A DNA stretch of 64,000 nt from Peribacillus psychrosaccharolyticus ATCC 23296 (lineage in GTDB: Bacteria; Bacillota; Bacilli; Bacillales; DSM-1321). Shown piece after piece: positions 18,038-27,349 of this stretch. The first letter of the stretch is position 1. Each line of letters starts with the position of its first letter. The stretch spans positions 1 through 64,000 of the forward strand of contig NZ_AJTN02000153.1 in the NCBI RefSeq assembly GCF_000305495.1, written 5' to 3'. A program made the position numbers and the translations under genes. The notes under the pieces are model-generated. The model saw only the letters and a list, made by a program, of their open reading frames with translations, did no database searches and was not told the DNA's origin.

Positions 18038-18529
18038 TCAGACTATTAAGTCGTTCTCTGATTTTATATCTATGGCTTCTTTTAAAAGTCTTTGTAAAAC
18101 AGCTGCAAAGACGGCAATCACCAAGGGAGCAAAGACCATGACCATTCCAACTAGGATGAGCCCCGGTGCGTCATCTACCTCGGCTAGGATATACACAAAA
18201 GGGAGAACGATCACGTAGAATCCACTGATTGTGAGGGCACAGTTTTTGATTTTCTTTAAAGCCCGTACAGATAATTCCGAGAAAGCTTGGTTTCTGTCAA
18301 TATAACTTAAAAGGGTAAAAGATTGATACAAAGCGAAGTAAAATGGGATCACCGTAATATACATAACCGTTACTATTCCATATACCACATAAGCTAAGTC
18401 CGAACCTTTTTCGGCTACCTCATTTGCTTCATTCACTATCTGAGGCAACAAAAAGATACACAATGCAAGAACTGGAATCCCTATAAAAATGACAGCTGCC
18501 TTCAAAAAGAGTGTTGAACTTCGTTTCAT
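18038..18529 (-). CDS. DUF2975 family membrane protein
   Basis: A 163-residue protein with four hydrophobic spans (LFLKAAVIFIGIPVLALCIFLLP; VVYGIVTVMYITVIPFYFALYQSF; CALTISGFYVIVLPFVYILAEV; GLILVGMVMVFAPLVIAVFAAVL) and a short charged C-terminus. The span pattern and the adjacent YozG-like regulator fit DUF2975. The function of the family is unknown. GAGGTGATTTTT precedes the ATG at 18529, so I discount the GTG at 18538. Confidence 0.85.
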   Translation of the reverse strand: MKRSSTLFLKAAVIFIGIPVLALCIFLLPQIVNEANEVAEKGSDLAYVVYGIVTVMYITVIPFYFALYQSFTLLSYIDRNQAFSELSVRALKKIKNCALTISGFYVIVLPFVYILAEVDDAPGLILVGMVMVFAPLVIAVFAAVLQRLLKEAIDIKSENDLIV

Positions 18530-18617
18530 AAAAATCACCTCATTTTATTGTTTCATAATAAATGATTATTGATTCTAATTATATCTTTATTGTTAATAGA
18601 AATGTCCATTTATTTTT

Positions 18618-18655
18618 AGACAAAAAAAGCATTCCTCCATTCAGGGAAATGCTCT
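18618..18655 (-). terminator. Terminator of the 175-aa hypothetical gene
   Basis: On the minus strand AGCATTTCC pairs with GGAATGCT (one bulge) and is followed by seven T. The hairpin overlaps the last codons of the gene. Confidence 0.7.
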
Positions 18656-19168
18656 AAATATAAAATGATCATCAGGATTCCAAACATGCAGGTAATCAGC
18701 CGTGTATCCACGCAGCCACAACTTCCCGTTAATTTTTCTAAGGTAAAATCCTTTTGGAAAATTATCGTCTTCACTTATTATCGTCGAGGCTATGGTGATG
18801 GAGCCTAATGGAGCTTGATGCTGCTGTGAAAGATTTTTCGTATTACCTTCTGGCTGATCTAGATACTGTATTCTCAGATGAGGTCCCAACTCTAGCGGGC
18901 AAGCTTCCAAGCCAAGTTCACTGGCTCGCTCAAAAATCTGCGGTAAAGCAGCTCCATCAGGAAACGCAAGATCCCCAACGGTAAGTTCAACAGTGTTTAC
19001 GCTGTACTTTGTGTTAGAAGTAGGAAATCTATCATCAGATAAAAGTCTCTCTCCAAGCTCATTCATCAAAACAGAATGTTGTTTTAATTTGTGTATAAGC
19101 TGCAAGTTCGATAGACCGCCAACCTCTATTTTTCTATTAATAACTGGGCAATCCGGGTATATCCCCAT
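18641..19168 (-). CDS. Hypothetical protein, 175 aa
   Basis: Soluble protein with no membrane span or signal peptide. The start is fixed by GGAGTGACC. Sequence landmarks are an N-terminal PDCPVINRKIEVGGLSNLQL, a central segment VNTVELTVGDLAFPDGAALPQIFERASELGLEACPLELGPHLRIQYLDQPEG and a C-terminal KGFYLRKINGKLWLRGYTADYLHVWNPDDHFIFRA. It looks like a complete small globular domain. I do not recognise the family. It has its own terminator, so it is probably monocistronic. Confidence 0.65.
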   Translation of the reverse strand: MGIYPDCPVINRKIEVGGLSNLQLIHKLKQHSVLMNELGERLLSDDRFPTSNTKYSVNTVELTVGDLAFPDGAALPQIFERASELGLEACPLELGPHLRIQYLDQPEGNTKNLSQQHQAPLGSITIASTIISEDDNFPKGFYLRKINGKLWLRGYTADYLHVWNPDDHFIFRAFP

Positions 19169-19205
19169 TTGAGGTCACTCCTTGCTATAATCAGAGTTTT
19201 TGTTG

Positions 19206-19631
19206 TTAATAACCCAATTTCTTTTTCAGGTAAAACTGCTGACTTTCTTTAATTGGATGTTCATCTACCACACCAACTACTTCGTAACCATACTTTTGAT
19301 AAAAGGCAGGAGCTTGGAAGCTAAATGTATCGAGTTGAATTAGGTTGCATTTATTTTCTTTTGCAAAATCCTCTATTTTTAGTAATAACTCTTTCCCATA
19401 TCCTTTACCCCTCAGTGACTTATCGACCCATAAGAAATCAATATGTAAGTGGCACCAAAAAACGGTTCCTGTTATTCCCCCTAAAATTTCTCCTTCTTCA
19501 TCCCTTAGAATGAAGCTAATATTCTTAACTGGATGTTTCACATCATCAGGCAGGTTAGAAAGATTATGTTCAATTACCTTTTTCCGAATATATTCACTAT
19601 CTTTTTGATTCCATTGTTGAGTGATTATCAT
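19206..19631 (-). CDS. GNAT family N-acetyltransferase
   Basis: A 141-residue single-domain acetyltransferase. The acetyl-CoA pyrophosphate loop is seen as [20 protein letters not shown] (Q/R-x2-G-x-G/A form, residues ~71-90), after the beta-strand pair [44 protein letters not shown] is the usual C-terminal motif. The substrate is unknown and the neighbours (HAD phosphatase, orphan) give no help. Confidence 0.88.
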   Translation of the reverse strand: MIITQQWNQKDSEYIRKKVIEHNLSNLPDDVKHPVKNISFILRDEEGEILGGITGTVFWCHLHIDFLWVDKSLRGKGYGKELLLKIEDFAKENKCNLIQLDTFSFQAPAFYQKYGYEVVGVVDEHPIKESQQFYLKKKLGY

Positions 19632-19684
19632 CTTTTTTCCATCCTTAACATGGTGAATAACTTACCTCCAAAATCCTAATTAGC

Positions 19685-20299
19685 TTAAATAATTGTGTAT
19701 AGTTGCTGGAAATCATTTATCGTGTAATCTGCATAGTTATTATTATCGTTTCCTTCGGTAAAGTAGCAGGCACTTATCTTTGCGTTCTTTCCTGATAATA
19801 AATCTAGCTCTCTATCACCAATCATTATAGATTCTGAGTGAATCATATTATGTTTGTTAAGTAGGTAGTTAATCGCATAAGGACTTGGTTTTCTTTCAAA
19901 TCCTTGTTTAGATGTTATGAAATCAGTAAAGTAATCCACTAAACCATACTTTTTTAATAATATAATTGAGGATTCTCCTCGATGCGTAAATAAATAATTT
20001 TTTCTATTTGTTGAGTGGATGTATTTACAAATCTCTTGAATCCCGTCAAATGGTCTGGATAATTCTAATTCAGCCTCTATTCTTCGTTTTTGATAGTTCG
20101 ATATAAATTCGCTGGTAATCTGATATTTTTCCTCATAGTATTTCAATGCAGTAGAAATAGATACCCTCAGCTGTTTGATGATTTCCTCTACTGGCTCTTC
20201 TATTTTTTGTTCTTTGAGCGCTTCCCTAAATACATTTGCCATTACTGGATAGGTATCAAAAAGCGTTCCATCAAAATCCCAAATTATGTGATTATACAT
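19685..20299 (-). CDS. HAD-superfamily phosphatase
   Basis: A 204-residue haloacid-dehalogenase hydrolase: motif I is DFDGTLFDT (residues 8-16), motif II LFTHRG, motif III KPSPYAINYLLNKH and motif IV MIGDRELDLLSGKNA. The alpha-helical C1 cap between motifs I and II suggests a phosphoglycolate phosphatase/beta-phosphoglucomutase-like small-molecule phosphatase. It starts 2-3 bp from the end of the broken small membrane gene, whose tail carries its ribosome binding site (GGGGAG), so the two were probably co-transcribed. Confidence 0.88.
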   Translation of the reverse strand: MYNHIIWDFDGTLFDTYPVMANVFREALKEQKIEEPVEEIIKQLRVSISTALKYYEEKYQITSEFISNYQKRRIEAELELSRPFDGIQEICKYIHSTNRKNYLFTHRGESSIILLKKYGLVDYFTDFITSKQGFERKPSPYAINYLLNKHNMIHSESIMIGDRELDLLSGKNAKISACYFTEGNDNNNYADYTINDFQQLYTII

Positions 20300-20301
20300 A
20301 T

Positions 20302-20477
20302 TTACTCCCCTAACTTTTTACTCTGATCTGCCTTTTCAGCCATGGTATAGGCTGCTGCTTGAAGAATAGCTAAAACGATTACGATCCAAAACCCATGTTT
20401 GAGTCCGACAGCGAGATGGATAATAAGCAAAATTAAAACAATAAAAGAAAACCATATTTAACGATTCTCGTATACAT
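20302..20477 (-). pseudogene. Small membrane protein gene with a frameshift
   Basis: A very strong site (GGGGAGGGG) precedes ATG at 20477, which reads MYTRIVKYGFLLLF and stops. The adjacent frame continues without a start as LILLIIHLAVGLKHGFWIVIVLAILQAAAYTMAEKADQSKKLGE to 20302. Joined, these make a plausible ~58-residue protein with two membrane spans. The shift lies within T-rich sequence (TTTTCTTTTATTGTTTTAATTTT), a place prone to indels. Confidence 0.65.
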
Positions 20478-20541
20478 TTATAATCCCCTCCCCACGCTTC
20501 TAACGTACCATAAAATGGGTAATAAATCCTTTTTATACAAT

Positions 20542-20575
20542 AAAAAAAAGACCTTCTCAATGAGAAAGTCTTTTT
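20542..20575 (-). terminator. Terminator of murB
   Basis: On the minus strand AAAAAGACTTTCTCA pairs with TGAGAAGGTCTTTTT (one G-T pair), then eight T in all. It lies 8 bp after the murB stop. Confidence 0.88.
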
Positions 20576-20582
20576 GAAATCA

Positions 20583-21491
20583 TTAATCTTCACCGATAAT
20601 TTTTACTTCTGTTTCTAGGTCTACACCGAAGTTCGCTTTCACCGTTTTTTGTACGTGTTCAATTAGTTCTAGATAATCGGTGGCAGTGGCACCATCGACG
20701 TTTACGATAAAGCCTGCATGCTTCGTCGAAACCTGAGCTCCTCCGATTTGCTTTCCTTGTAATCCGCTATCTTGAATTAATTTACCTGCGAAATAACCTG
20801 GCGGGCGTTTAAACACGCTTCCACATGACGGAAACTCAAGCGGCTGTTTGGATTCCCTAAGGAAAGTGAGTTCGTCCATTTTCGCTTTTATTTCATCAAC
20901 ATTCGCTGGCGTTAATTCGAAGGTTGCCTCTAGGATTAATAAATGTTCTTTTGAAAAGCGGCTGCTACGGTAGCTTAACTCTAATTCCTCGGCTGCGAAG
21001 GTTTTCAACTCTCCCTCAGAAGTGAGGACAAGCGCCTCTTTCAACACATCAGAAATTTCTCCGCCATATGCGCCCGCATTCATATAGAGTGCTCCGCCGA
21101 CCGTACCTGGAATTCCACAAGCGAATTCAAGGCCTGATAATCGTTTTTCCAACGCAAAACGTGACGTTTCAATAATCGTCGCACCACTTTGAGCAATAAT
21201 TTGATTTCCTTTACATTCAACCTCTTTCATTTGAACAAGGACCATAACAATCCCGCGAATCCCGCCATCTCGTATGATCAAGTTCGATCCATTTCCGAGC
21301 ACCGTAATAGGAATCTGATGCGTCAACGCATAGTTGTACGTATCGCGAACTTCTAGATAACTAGTCGGAAGAACTAAGATATCCGCTTTGCCGCCTGTTT
21401 TGGTAAATGTATAGTTACTTAATGGTTCGTTCATTTTCACATGATTTGTTTTTAAAATAGCTAGTAAATCGTTATAAATTAATTCATTCAT
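20583..21491 (-). CDS. murB: UDP-N-acetylenolpyruvoylglucosamine reductase MurB
   Basis: A 302-residue FAD enzyme that reduces UDP-GlcNAc-enolpyruvate to UDP-MurNAc in peptidoglycan precursor synthesis. Motifs are YTFTKTGGKADILVLP near residues 27-42, ITVLGNGSNLIIRDGGIRGIV for FAD binding, GLEFACGIPGTVGGALYMNAGAYGGE, the catalytic serine in PSCGSVFKRP and a C-terminal glutamate in DLETEVKIIGE. The arrangement is of the type II (Gram-positive) MurB. It is monocistronic with its own terminator. Confidence 0.95.
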   Translation of the reverse strand: MNELIYNDLLAILKTNHVKMNEPLSNYTFTKTGGKADILVLPTSYLEVRDTYNYALTHQIPITVLGNGSNLIIRDGGIRGIVMVLVQMKEVECKGNQIIAQSGATIIETSRFALEKRLSGLEFACGIPGTVGGALYMNAGAYGGEISDVLKEALVLTSEGELKTFAAEELELSYRSSRFSKEHLLILEATFELTPANVDEIKAKMDELTFLRESKQPLEFPSCGSVFKRPPGYFAGKLIQDSGLQGKQIGGAQVSTKHAGFIVNVDGATATDYLELIEHVQKTVKANFGVDLETEVKIIGED

Positions 21492-21922
21492 TTTTTGTAA
21501 GCTCCCAGTTGAGGATTTGTTTTTAAAAGTGACTGTTAAATAAGTCCTTCCTCATAATAAATGCATAATAGTTCATTTTAAGCTTCCTAAAAGAAAAAGA
21601 CAATCATTTATACCGCTTTTTCATTGCCATCTCTTCCAACATACACAATTTTCTCTTCCACGGCTACACTTTAAACAATATTAAACTCATCTTTTGCTAC
21701 ATCAGCTTTTATTAGTTATATCAATATACATAAAATCCTTTAAATGGATTTTATATTTAATTAAGATTACATTTATATTAATTATTTTACCATTAGATTA
21801 AAAACGATGACTAATCCACTAAAAATATTAATATATATTATTTTATTCCGAACTAGTAGTTATTAACACCTATTTCAATATAGTTCTATACATAAAAATA
21901 TAACTTTACTAGGGAGAATAAA
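21492..21922. other. 431-bp AT-rich intergenic region
   Basis: No gene seen. It holds a 9-bp inverted repeat ATAAAATCC/GGATTTTAT (21730-21738 and 21746-21754) and presumably divergent promoters for murB and the autolysin gene. Base composition is strongly AT-rich over the right half. Confidence 0.6.
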
Positions 21923-24284
21923 ATGAGAAAAATAGTTATTCCAGTTTTTTGTTTTGCAGTGATGAGTACTATAGCTATAGAAGCTCAGCTTTCTGCGGCA
22001 CCTGTTTCAGCCGCACAAGTTACTATTGAAAAAACGCAGTATGTGAATGTCAGTTCCGGCACGCTTAATATGCGGAAAAGTGGATCGTCTACTGCCTCCG
22101 TTGTGGCCAAATTGACCAAAGGCACAAAGGTTTCCGTTTCTTCCGAATCGAAAGGCTGGGCAAAAATTACCGCCAACGGCAAAACCGGCTATGTCAGCTC
22201 ACAATATCTTTCGTCAAAGAATCCGGTGAAAGCAACCGCAGCAGCCAAAACAACAACCAAATAATGTCAACACGAGCTCAGGCACACTCAATATGCGAAA
22301 AAGCGGGTCACCCAGTGCAGCCGTTGTGACTAAGCTTGCCAAAGGCACAAAGGTTTCCGTTTCTTCCGAATCGAAAGGCTGGGCAAAAGTCACCGCCAAC
22401 GGCAAAACTGGCTATGTCAGTTCACAATATCTTTCGACTACCAATCCGGTGAAGGCAACCGTTGCAGCCAAAATAACAACCAAATATGTCAACACGAGCT
22501 CAGGCACACTTAACATGCGGAAAAGCGGATCGGCTACTGCCTCCGTTGTGGCTAAACTTGCCAAAGGCACAAAGGTTTCTGTTTCTTCCGAATCCAAAGG
22601 CTGGGCAAAAATTACCTCTAACGGCAAAACCGGCTATGTCAGTTCACAATATCTCTCCACAAAGAATCCAGTGGCAGTCGTTAAAACAACGACGAAATAT
22701 GTTAATGTCAGCTCTGGTACGCTAGCGATGCGAAAATCCGCCTCCACAAGTGCAGCCGTTTTGGCTAAGCTTGCTAAAGGTACAAAGGTTACTGTTTCTT
22801 CCGAATCCAAAGGCTGGGCAAAAATTACCTCTAACGGCAAAACCGGCTATGTCAGCTCACAATATCTCTCAACGACGAAGCCTGTGGCTGCAACACCTTC
22901 AGAAGTTAAACCAGTGATCAAATATGTTAATGTCAGCGTAGGGAGCTCCCTTAATCTTCGAAAACAACCATCAGATAGTGCGGCAGTCATTTTAAAATTA
23001 ACAAGAGGCGCTGAGACGACGGTTATTTCAGAGTCTGGGGGATGGACAAAAATTAAAGTATATGGCGGAGAAGGCTATGTTAATTCATCCTTTTTATCTG
23101 CGGACAAACCAAAGACACCAATTTCTGAACCTGAAGAAACGACCATCATTAAGTTTGTAAAAGTAAGCGATGGGTCTAGTTTAAATATGCGTTCGGAAGC
23201 TTCCACGTCTGGTTCTGTTGTGACACAGCTTGTCAATAATACGGCAGTGACCGTTTACTCAGAAGAAAATGGCTGGGCACGAGTGACAGCGAATGGGAAA
23301 ACCGGTTATGTCAGCTCGGCATTTTTAGCAGATACGGCAGCGGAAACGCCAAGCGGCTCAAATAAAACGATTGATAAGATTGTTACACCATATAATCTGT
23401 CCCTTAATAAAATGGTTGATTTCCAAATGGCCGCCGATGCGCAAACGGATAAAAACTATCAAACGTACATACGTGAGGATGCGTTAACGGTTATCAGTTC
23501 TACGAAAGGGACGGTTGATGGAATCGGCTGGCGTGTCAGAGGCGGAGCAGGCCCAGAAAACTGGGTAATCGCCACTGTCAACGATCACCAGGAATTGACT
23601 ATTCTATCAAAAAAAATGGGTTCTGACGGGTACAATTGGTACGAAGTAAATATTAATAAATCATGGGTCAATGCAAGCCCTGACGATGTGAAATATAATC
23701 TGAACCCGGATAATTTTGCGAATGATTCCGTTAATATGTTTCAATTTGTAAAGCTTTCTCAACCGACAAGCCTGAATGCTTCCGAAGTAAATGAACGAAT
23801 TCTTGCAGGAAAAGGCATTCTAGCTAACCAAGCCGCCACCTTCATTACAGCTGGAGAAACGTATGGCGTAAATGAAATTTATCTTATTTCACATGCACTG
23901 CTGGAAACAGGGAAAGGAACCTCCCCACTCGCAACCGGTGTCGAGGTGAATGGAAAAACAGTCTATAATATGTACGGTATCGGTGCCTATGACGGAACCG
24001 CACTTACCAGCGGTGCCCAATATGCGTATAATGCCGGCTGGTTTACTCCCGAAGCGGCCATCATCGGCGGTGCCAAATTTATTGCCAATGGATATATTTC
24101 AGCTGGGCAAGACACCCTCTATAAAATGAGATGGAATCCAGCAGGTGCAGCAAAATATGGCTATGCCACCCACCAGTACGCAACCGATATCGGCTGGGCA
24201 GCAAAACAAGTCAAACAGATTTATAATTTATATAGCTTGCTAGATTCCTATCATTTAACCGTAGAAATTCCTGCTTATAAATAG
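21923..24284 (+). pseudogene. SH3b-repeat glucosaminidase (autolysin), split by a one-base insertion
   Basis: Frame one (21923-22264) gives a signal peptide (MRKIVIPVFCFAVMSTIAIE... with an alanine-rich cleavage area) and one bacterial SH3 domain. It stops at TAA in ACCAAATAATGTC, where the next repeat copies have ACCAAATATGTC: one extra A. The other frame runs on to 24284 with five more SH3b domains (four of the six almost identical in DNA), a linker and a C-terminal GH73-type glucosaminidase region (LISHALLETGKGTSPLATG with the catalytic Glu, NMYGIGAYD, GWFTPEAAIIGGAKFI). Restored length would be about 785 residues. The product should be a secreted wall hydrolase anchored by its SH3b repeats. 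Confidence 0.85.
22039..22890 (+). repeat. Four near-identical SH3b-coding repeats (~215 bp each)
   Basis: Units starting near 22039, 22261, 22484 and 22697 share long stretches such as GGCACAAAGGTTTCCGTTTC and GGCTGGGCAAAA, while the two following SH3b units (from ~22921 and ~23150) are diverged. The high identity implies recent duplication or gene conversion and is a place where short-read assemblies can fail. Confidence 0.85.
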
Positions 24285-24292
24285 AATGCGAG

Positions 24293-24323
24293 GCAGATCC
24301 CAATGTCGGGGTCTGCTTTTTTT
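24293..24323 (+). terminator. Terminator after the autolysin gene
   Basis: GCAGATCCC/GGGGTCTGC stem with a 6-nt loop, followed by seven T. Confidence 0.9.
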
Positions 24324-24340
24324 ATCTGATCCTTGAACGG

Positions 24341-24697
24341 CCTTCCGCACATACCGTAGCTAAAATGCTTAAAACATCCCAGCAGCGCAAGTTTGTCTTT
24401 TGAAAAAGAGTATCTTTCTCTACTTACGTTTGAAATCCAACTTAGATTCTAATAAATGACACATTTTCAACAACCCCATTGGAACCTCTTCGCAGTGGAA
24501 GAGAGCATGGAGATGCTTCCGCACATAGTTTGGCTCGTTCCGCACAAAAAAGTGGCTGAAGCGCACACAAACTCCTCCAGTCCGCGCACGTACCGTAGTT
24601 GAAATACATACAATCTTTTGAAAAATAGTATCTTTCTCTACTTACGTTTGGAAATCCAACTCAGATTCTAGTAAATGACGCATTTTCAACAACCCCT
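24341..24697 (-). repeat. Dispersed intergenic repeat, locus 2 (two tandem copies)
   Basis: Two copies of the ~75-bp module (AGTATCTTTCTCTACTTACG...GAAATCCAACTTAGATTCTA...AAATGACACATTTTCAACAA) at ~24408-24475 and ~24625-24693, separated by TTCCGCACA/AAGCGCACA words. It sits between two terminators of convergent genes and is inverted relative to loci 3 and 4. No gene is seen. Confidence 0.82.
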
Positions 24698-24718
24698 CTG
24701 CTCTTTGCTTTGCACACA

Positions 24719-24752
24719 AAAAAACCCGTACAATTTTCCTTGTACGGGTTCT
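24719..24752 (-). terminator. Terminator of the dehydrogenase/lactonase operon
   Basis: AACCCGTACAA/TTGTACGGGTT stem. The minus strand ends in seven T. Confidence 0.92.
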
Positions 24753-24755
24753 TGA

Positions 24756-25880
24756 TTAGAACGTTAGTATGATTCTTGTGGCTTCTCCGTTTGCTAGTCG
24801 ATCGAATCCTTCGTTGATTTCTTCTAGTGTGATGGATCCTGTTAGGAGTTCGTGGACAGGGAGTTTATTTTGTTTGTATAGCTGGATAAATCTTGGGATG
24901 TCTCGGTTAGGTACACAGCTGCCGACATAGGAACCTTTGATGGTTCGTTCTTCGGCTGTCAGCGTTACCTGCGGGAAAGAGAATTTATGCTCTGGATGCG
25001 GCAATCCGGTTGTGACCGTTGTTCCGCCTCGTTTAGTAATCTTATAGGCGATTTCCATGGCAGCAACGGCTCCGGCAGTTTCAAAGGCATAATCGACTCC
25101 GCCTCCGGTTACCCTTCGAATTTCCTCGATAAAGTCTGGTTGCTTCGAATCAAAGATATCCGTTGCGCCCAGTTCCTTCGCTTTAGCTAGTTTGCTTTCA
25201 TTCAAATCAACCGCAATAATCCGTCCCGCTCCAGCTGTGACTGCGCCTAATAACGCACTCAACCCAACTCCGCCAAGACCGATAATCGCGACCGTACTGC
25301 CCATCTCGATTTTAGCCGTATTCACCACCGCGCCGACTCCTGTGATTACGGCACAGCCAAATAACGCCAACTCATCAAACGGGATATCTTTTACTACCTT
25401 TATCAGCGACGTTCTTGAGACCACCGCATGATCGGCAAATGCTGACACACCAACATGATGGTACACCTCTTCACCATTTAAATGGAGCCTGCGTCCATCG
25501 TTCAACAGCGTTCCCTCACCATTAGCAGCTGCTCCCGGTTCACAAAGTGCTGGTCTTCCTTCCTGACAAGGCAAACAATGTCCGCAGCTTGGGACAAACG
25601 CACACACCACATGGTCACCTGGCTCAAGATCGGTTACTCCTTCCCCTACTTCGACGACAATTCCCGCCGCTTCATGCCCTAATGCCATCGGAAGCGGGCG
25701 CGGCCGGCTTCCGTTTATCACGGATAAATCTGAATGACAAAGACCCGCTGCCTTCACTTGAATTAATACTTCACCCATTTGCGGGGAATCCAACTCCAAC
25801 GTTTCGATTTTTATCGGCTTACTTTCTGCATATGGCTGAGGCAATCCTAACTCATGAAGCACTGCTGCTCGTATTTTCAT
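24756..25880 (-). CDS. Zinc-dependent alcohol dehydrogenase (class III-like)
   Basis: The 374-residue MDR-family dehydrogenase has the catalytic zinc ligands Cys47-type CHSDLS and GHEAAG, the structural zinc cluster CGHCLPCQEGRPALCEPG and the nucleotide-binding VAIIGLGGVGLSALLGAVTAGAGRIIAVDLNESK (Asp after the second strand, so NAD is preferred). It overlaps the aldehyde dehydrogenase gene by 4 bp and is last in a four-gene operon. In context it probably oxidises the alcohol made from an opened lactone, as AttL does, an inference from gene set rather than from specificity residues. Confidence 0.9.
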   Translation of the reverse strand: MKIRAAVLHELGLPQPYAESKPIKIETLELDSPQMGEVLIQVKAAGLCHSDLSVINGSRPRPLPMALGHEAAGIVVEVGEGVTDLEPGDHVVCAFVPSCGHCLPCQEGRPALCEPGAAANGEGTLLNDGRRLHLNGEEVYHHVGVSAFADHAVVSRTSLIKVVKDIPFDELALFGCAVITGVGAVVNTAKIEMGSTVAIIGLGGVGLSALLGAVTAGAGRIIAVDLNESKLAKAKELGATDIFDSKQPDFIEEIRRVTGGGVDYAFETAGAVAAMEIAYKITKRGGTTVTTGLPHPEHKFSFPQVTLTAEERTIKGSYVGSCVPNRDIPRFIQLYKQNKLPVHELLTGSITLEEINEGFDRLANGEATRIILTF

Positions 25881-27334
25881 ATAGTCCTCCCTCTCACATT
25901 AATCCCAATAAACTTAATATCTGTCATATCCTCAATTGCATATTGGATGCCTTCCTTACCAATTCCGCTCGACTTGACCCCGCCATACGGCATATGATCA
26001 TATCGTAAAACAGAAACCTCGTTAATCCAGACACCGCCTGTCTCTAAACAATCAGCCATTCGGAATCCTCGGTTAATATCATTGGTAAAGACGCCCGCCT
26101 GTAGGCCATATTCGGAATCATTGGCAGCACGGATCACTTCTTCCTCACTATCAAACGGTATCAAACTGACGATTGGCGCAAAGACTTCCGCGCAGACAAC
26201 CTTCATCGATGGTTGAACATTTGCTAGAATAGTAGGTTCAACCATCGCACCCTCTCTTTTGCCGCCGCATAGAATGTCTGCTCCCTGATCAACAGCTTCT
26301 TGAACCCAAGCTTCAGCCCGAATGGCGGCTTCTTCAGTTATCATCGGACCAATCATTGTTGCTTCGTCTAATGGATCGCCCGGCGTCAATGTTTTCACGG
26401 CAGCCACCAGCTGTTCAGCCAACGAATCATAGATTCCCCGTTGCACATATAATCTTTGCACCGACACACAGGCTTGACCAGCAAACGTATAGCCGCCTCT
26501 CACAATCGATGATACCGCCGACTCCAAATCGGCATCATCAAAAATAATATTCGGTGCGTTTGACCCTAATTCTAAGGTCACTTTTTTCCTATACGCTAAG
26601 TTCTTAATCTGCCAGCCTACCGGACCGCTTCCTGTAAACGTCACCTTTTTAACCAGCTTGTGAGTCACAAGTGCCTCACCCAGCTCACTTCCCGGACCCA
26701 TAATAATATTAAATGCCCCTTCTGGAAGCCCCGCTTCTTGAAAAATTTTATATACTAACCCTGCTGTTAATGGGGTTTTCTCCGCCGGCTTTAACACAAC
26801 CGTATTTCCAGCGGCAATCGCTGGTGCAATCTTATGCAGCGCTAGATTAAGTGGAAAATTAAATGGGGTAATCGCCGCCACTACACCTAACGGAACGCGC
26901 TTTGAAAAGCCAATTTGGTGTTCGCCGCCAATCGCATTGTCCATCGGGATTTGCTCGCCTTTAATCTGTTTCGCTCCCTCAGAAGCAAATCGAAGCACCT
27001 GGACTGCCCTTTTGACTTCAACACGTCCTTCACGAACCGGTTTTCCTGCTTCCATTGCGAGAAGACGAACAAATTCTTCTCCACGGCTTTCCAACAAATC
27101 TGCCGCAACCCGTAAAATCCGCGAACGCTCATAGGCCGGCATCTGCTTCATTGTCGAGTGATAAACCTGGTCCGCAATCTCAACGGCTTCTTGAACATCT
27201 TCTTCTGTCGCACAAAAAATCTGCCCAATGATTTCATTGGTAAACGGGTTAGTCACGCTTAATTCTTTCCGATCCGAAACGATTTCTTTCCCAGCAATAA
27301 TCGAGCCGCACACTATGACTTCAACAGTTTTCAT
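25877..27334 (-). CDS. Aldehyde dehydrogenase (semialdehyde dehydrogenase type)
   Basis: A 485-residue NAD(P)-dependent aldehyde dehydrogenase. The active-site glutamate is in VTLELGSNAPNIIFDDADL and the nucleophilic cysteine in GGYTFAGQACVSVQRLYV. The Rossmann loop FTGSGPVGWQIKNLA and the early motif AAITPFNFPLNLALHKIAPAIAAGNTVVLKPAEKTP are clear. Succinate-semialdehyde-like and lactaldehyde-like ALDHs share these features. It lies between the lactonase-like and alcohol dehydrogenase genes in one operon and would supply the acid-forming step. Confidence 0.92.
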   Translation of the reverse strand: MKTVEVIVCGSIIAGKEIVSDRKELSVTNPFTNEIIGQIFCATEEDVQEAVEIADQVYHSTMKQMPAYERSRILRVAADLLESRGEEFVRLLAMEAGKPVREGRVEVKRAVQVLRFASEGAKQIKGEQIPMDNAIGGEHQIGFSKRVPLGVVAAITPFNFPLNLALHKIAPAIAAGNTVVLKPAEKTPLTAGLVYKIFQEAGLPEGAFNIIMGPGSELGEALVTHKLVKKVTFTGSGPVGWQIKNLAYRKKVTLELGSNAPNIIFDDADLESAVSSIVRGGYTFAGQACVSVQRLYVQRGIYDSLAEQLVAAVKTLTPGDPLDEATMIGPMITEEAAIRAEAWVQEAVDQGADILCGGKREGAMVEPTILANVQPSMKVVCAEVFAPIVSLIPFDSEEEVIRAANDSEYGLQAGVFTNDINRGFRMADCLETGGVWINEVSVLRYDHMPYGGVKSSGIGKEGIQYAIEDMTDIKFIGINVRGRTI

Positions 27335-27349
27335 CTAGACGCCCCCTAA

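Noticed and set aside
21985-22840. Repeated minus-strand frames of 63-71 codons opposite the SH3b repeats
   Set aside because: They are antisense shadows of the SH3b-coding repeats, which is why they resemble one another.
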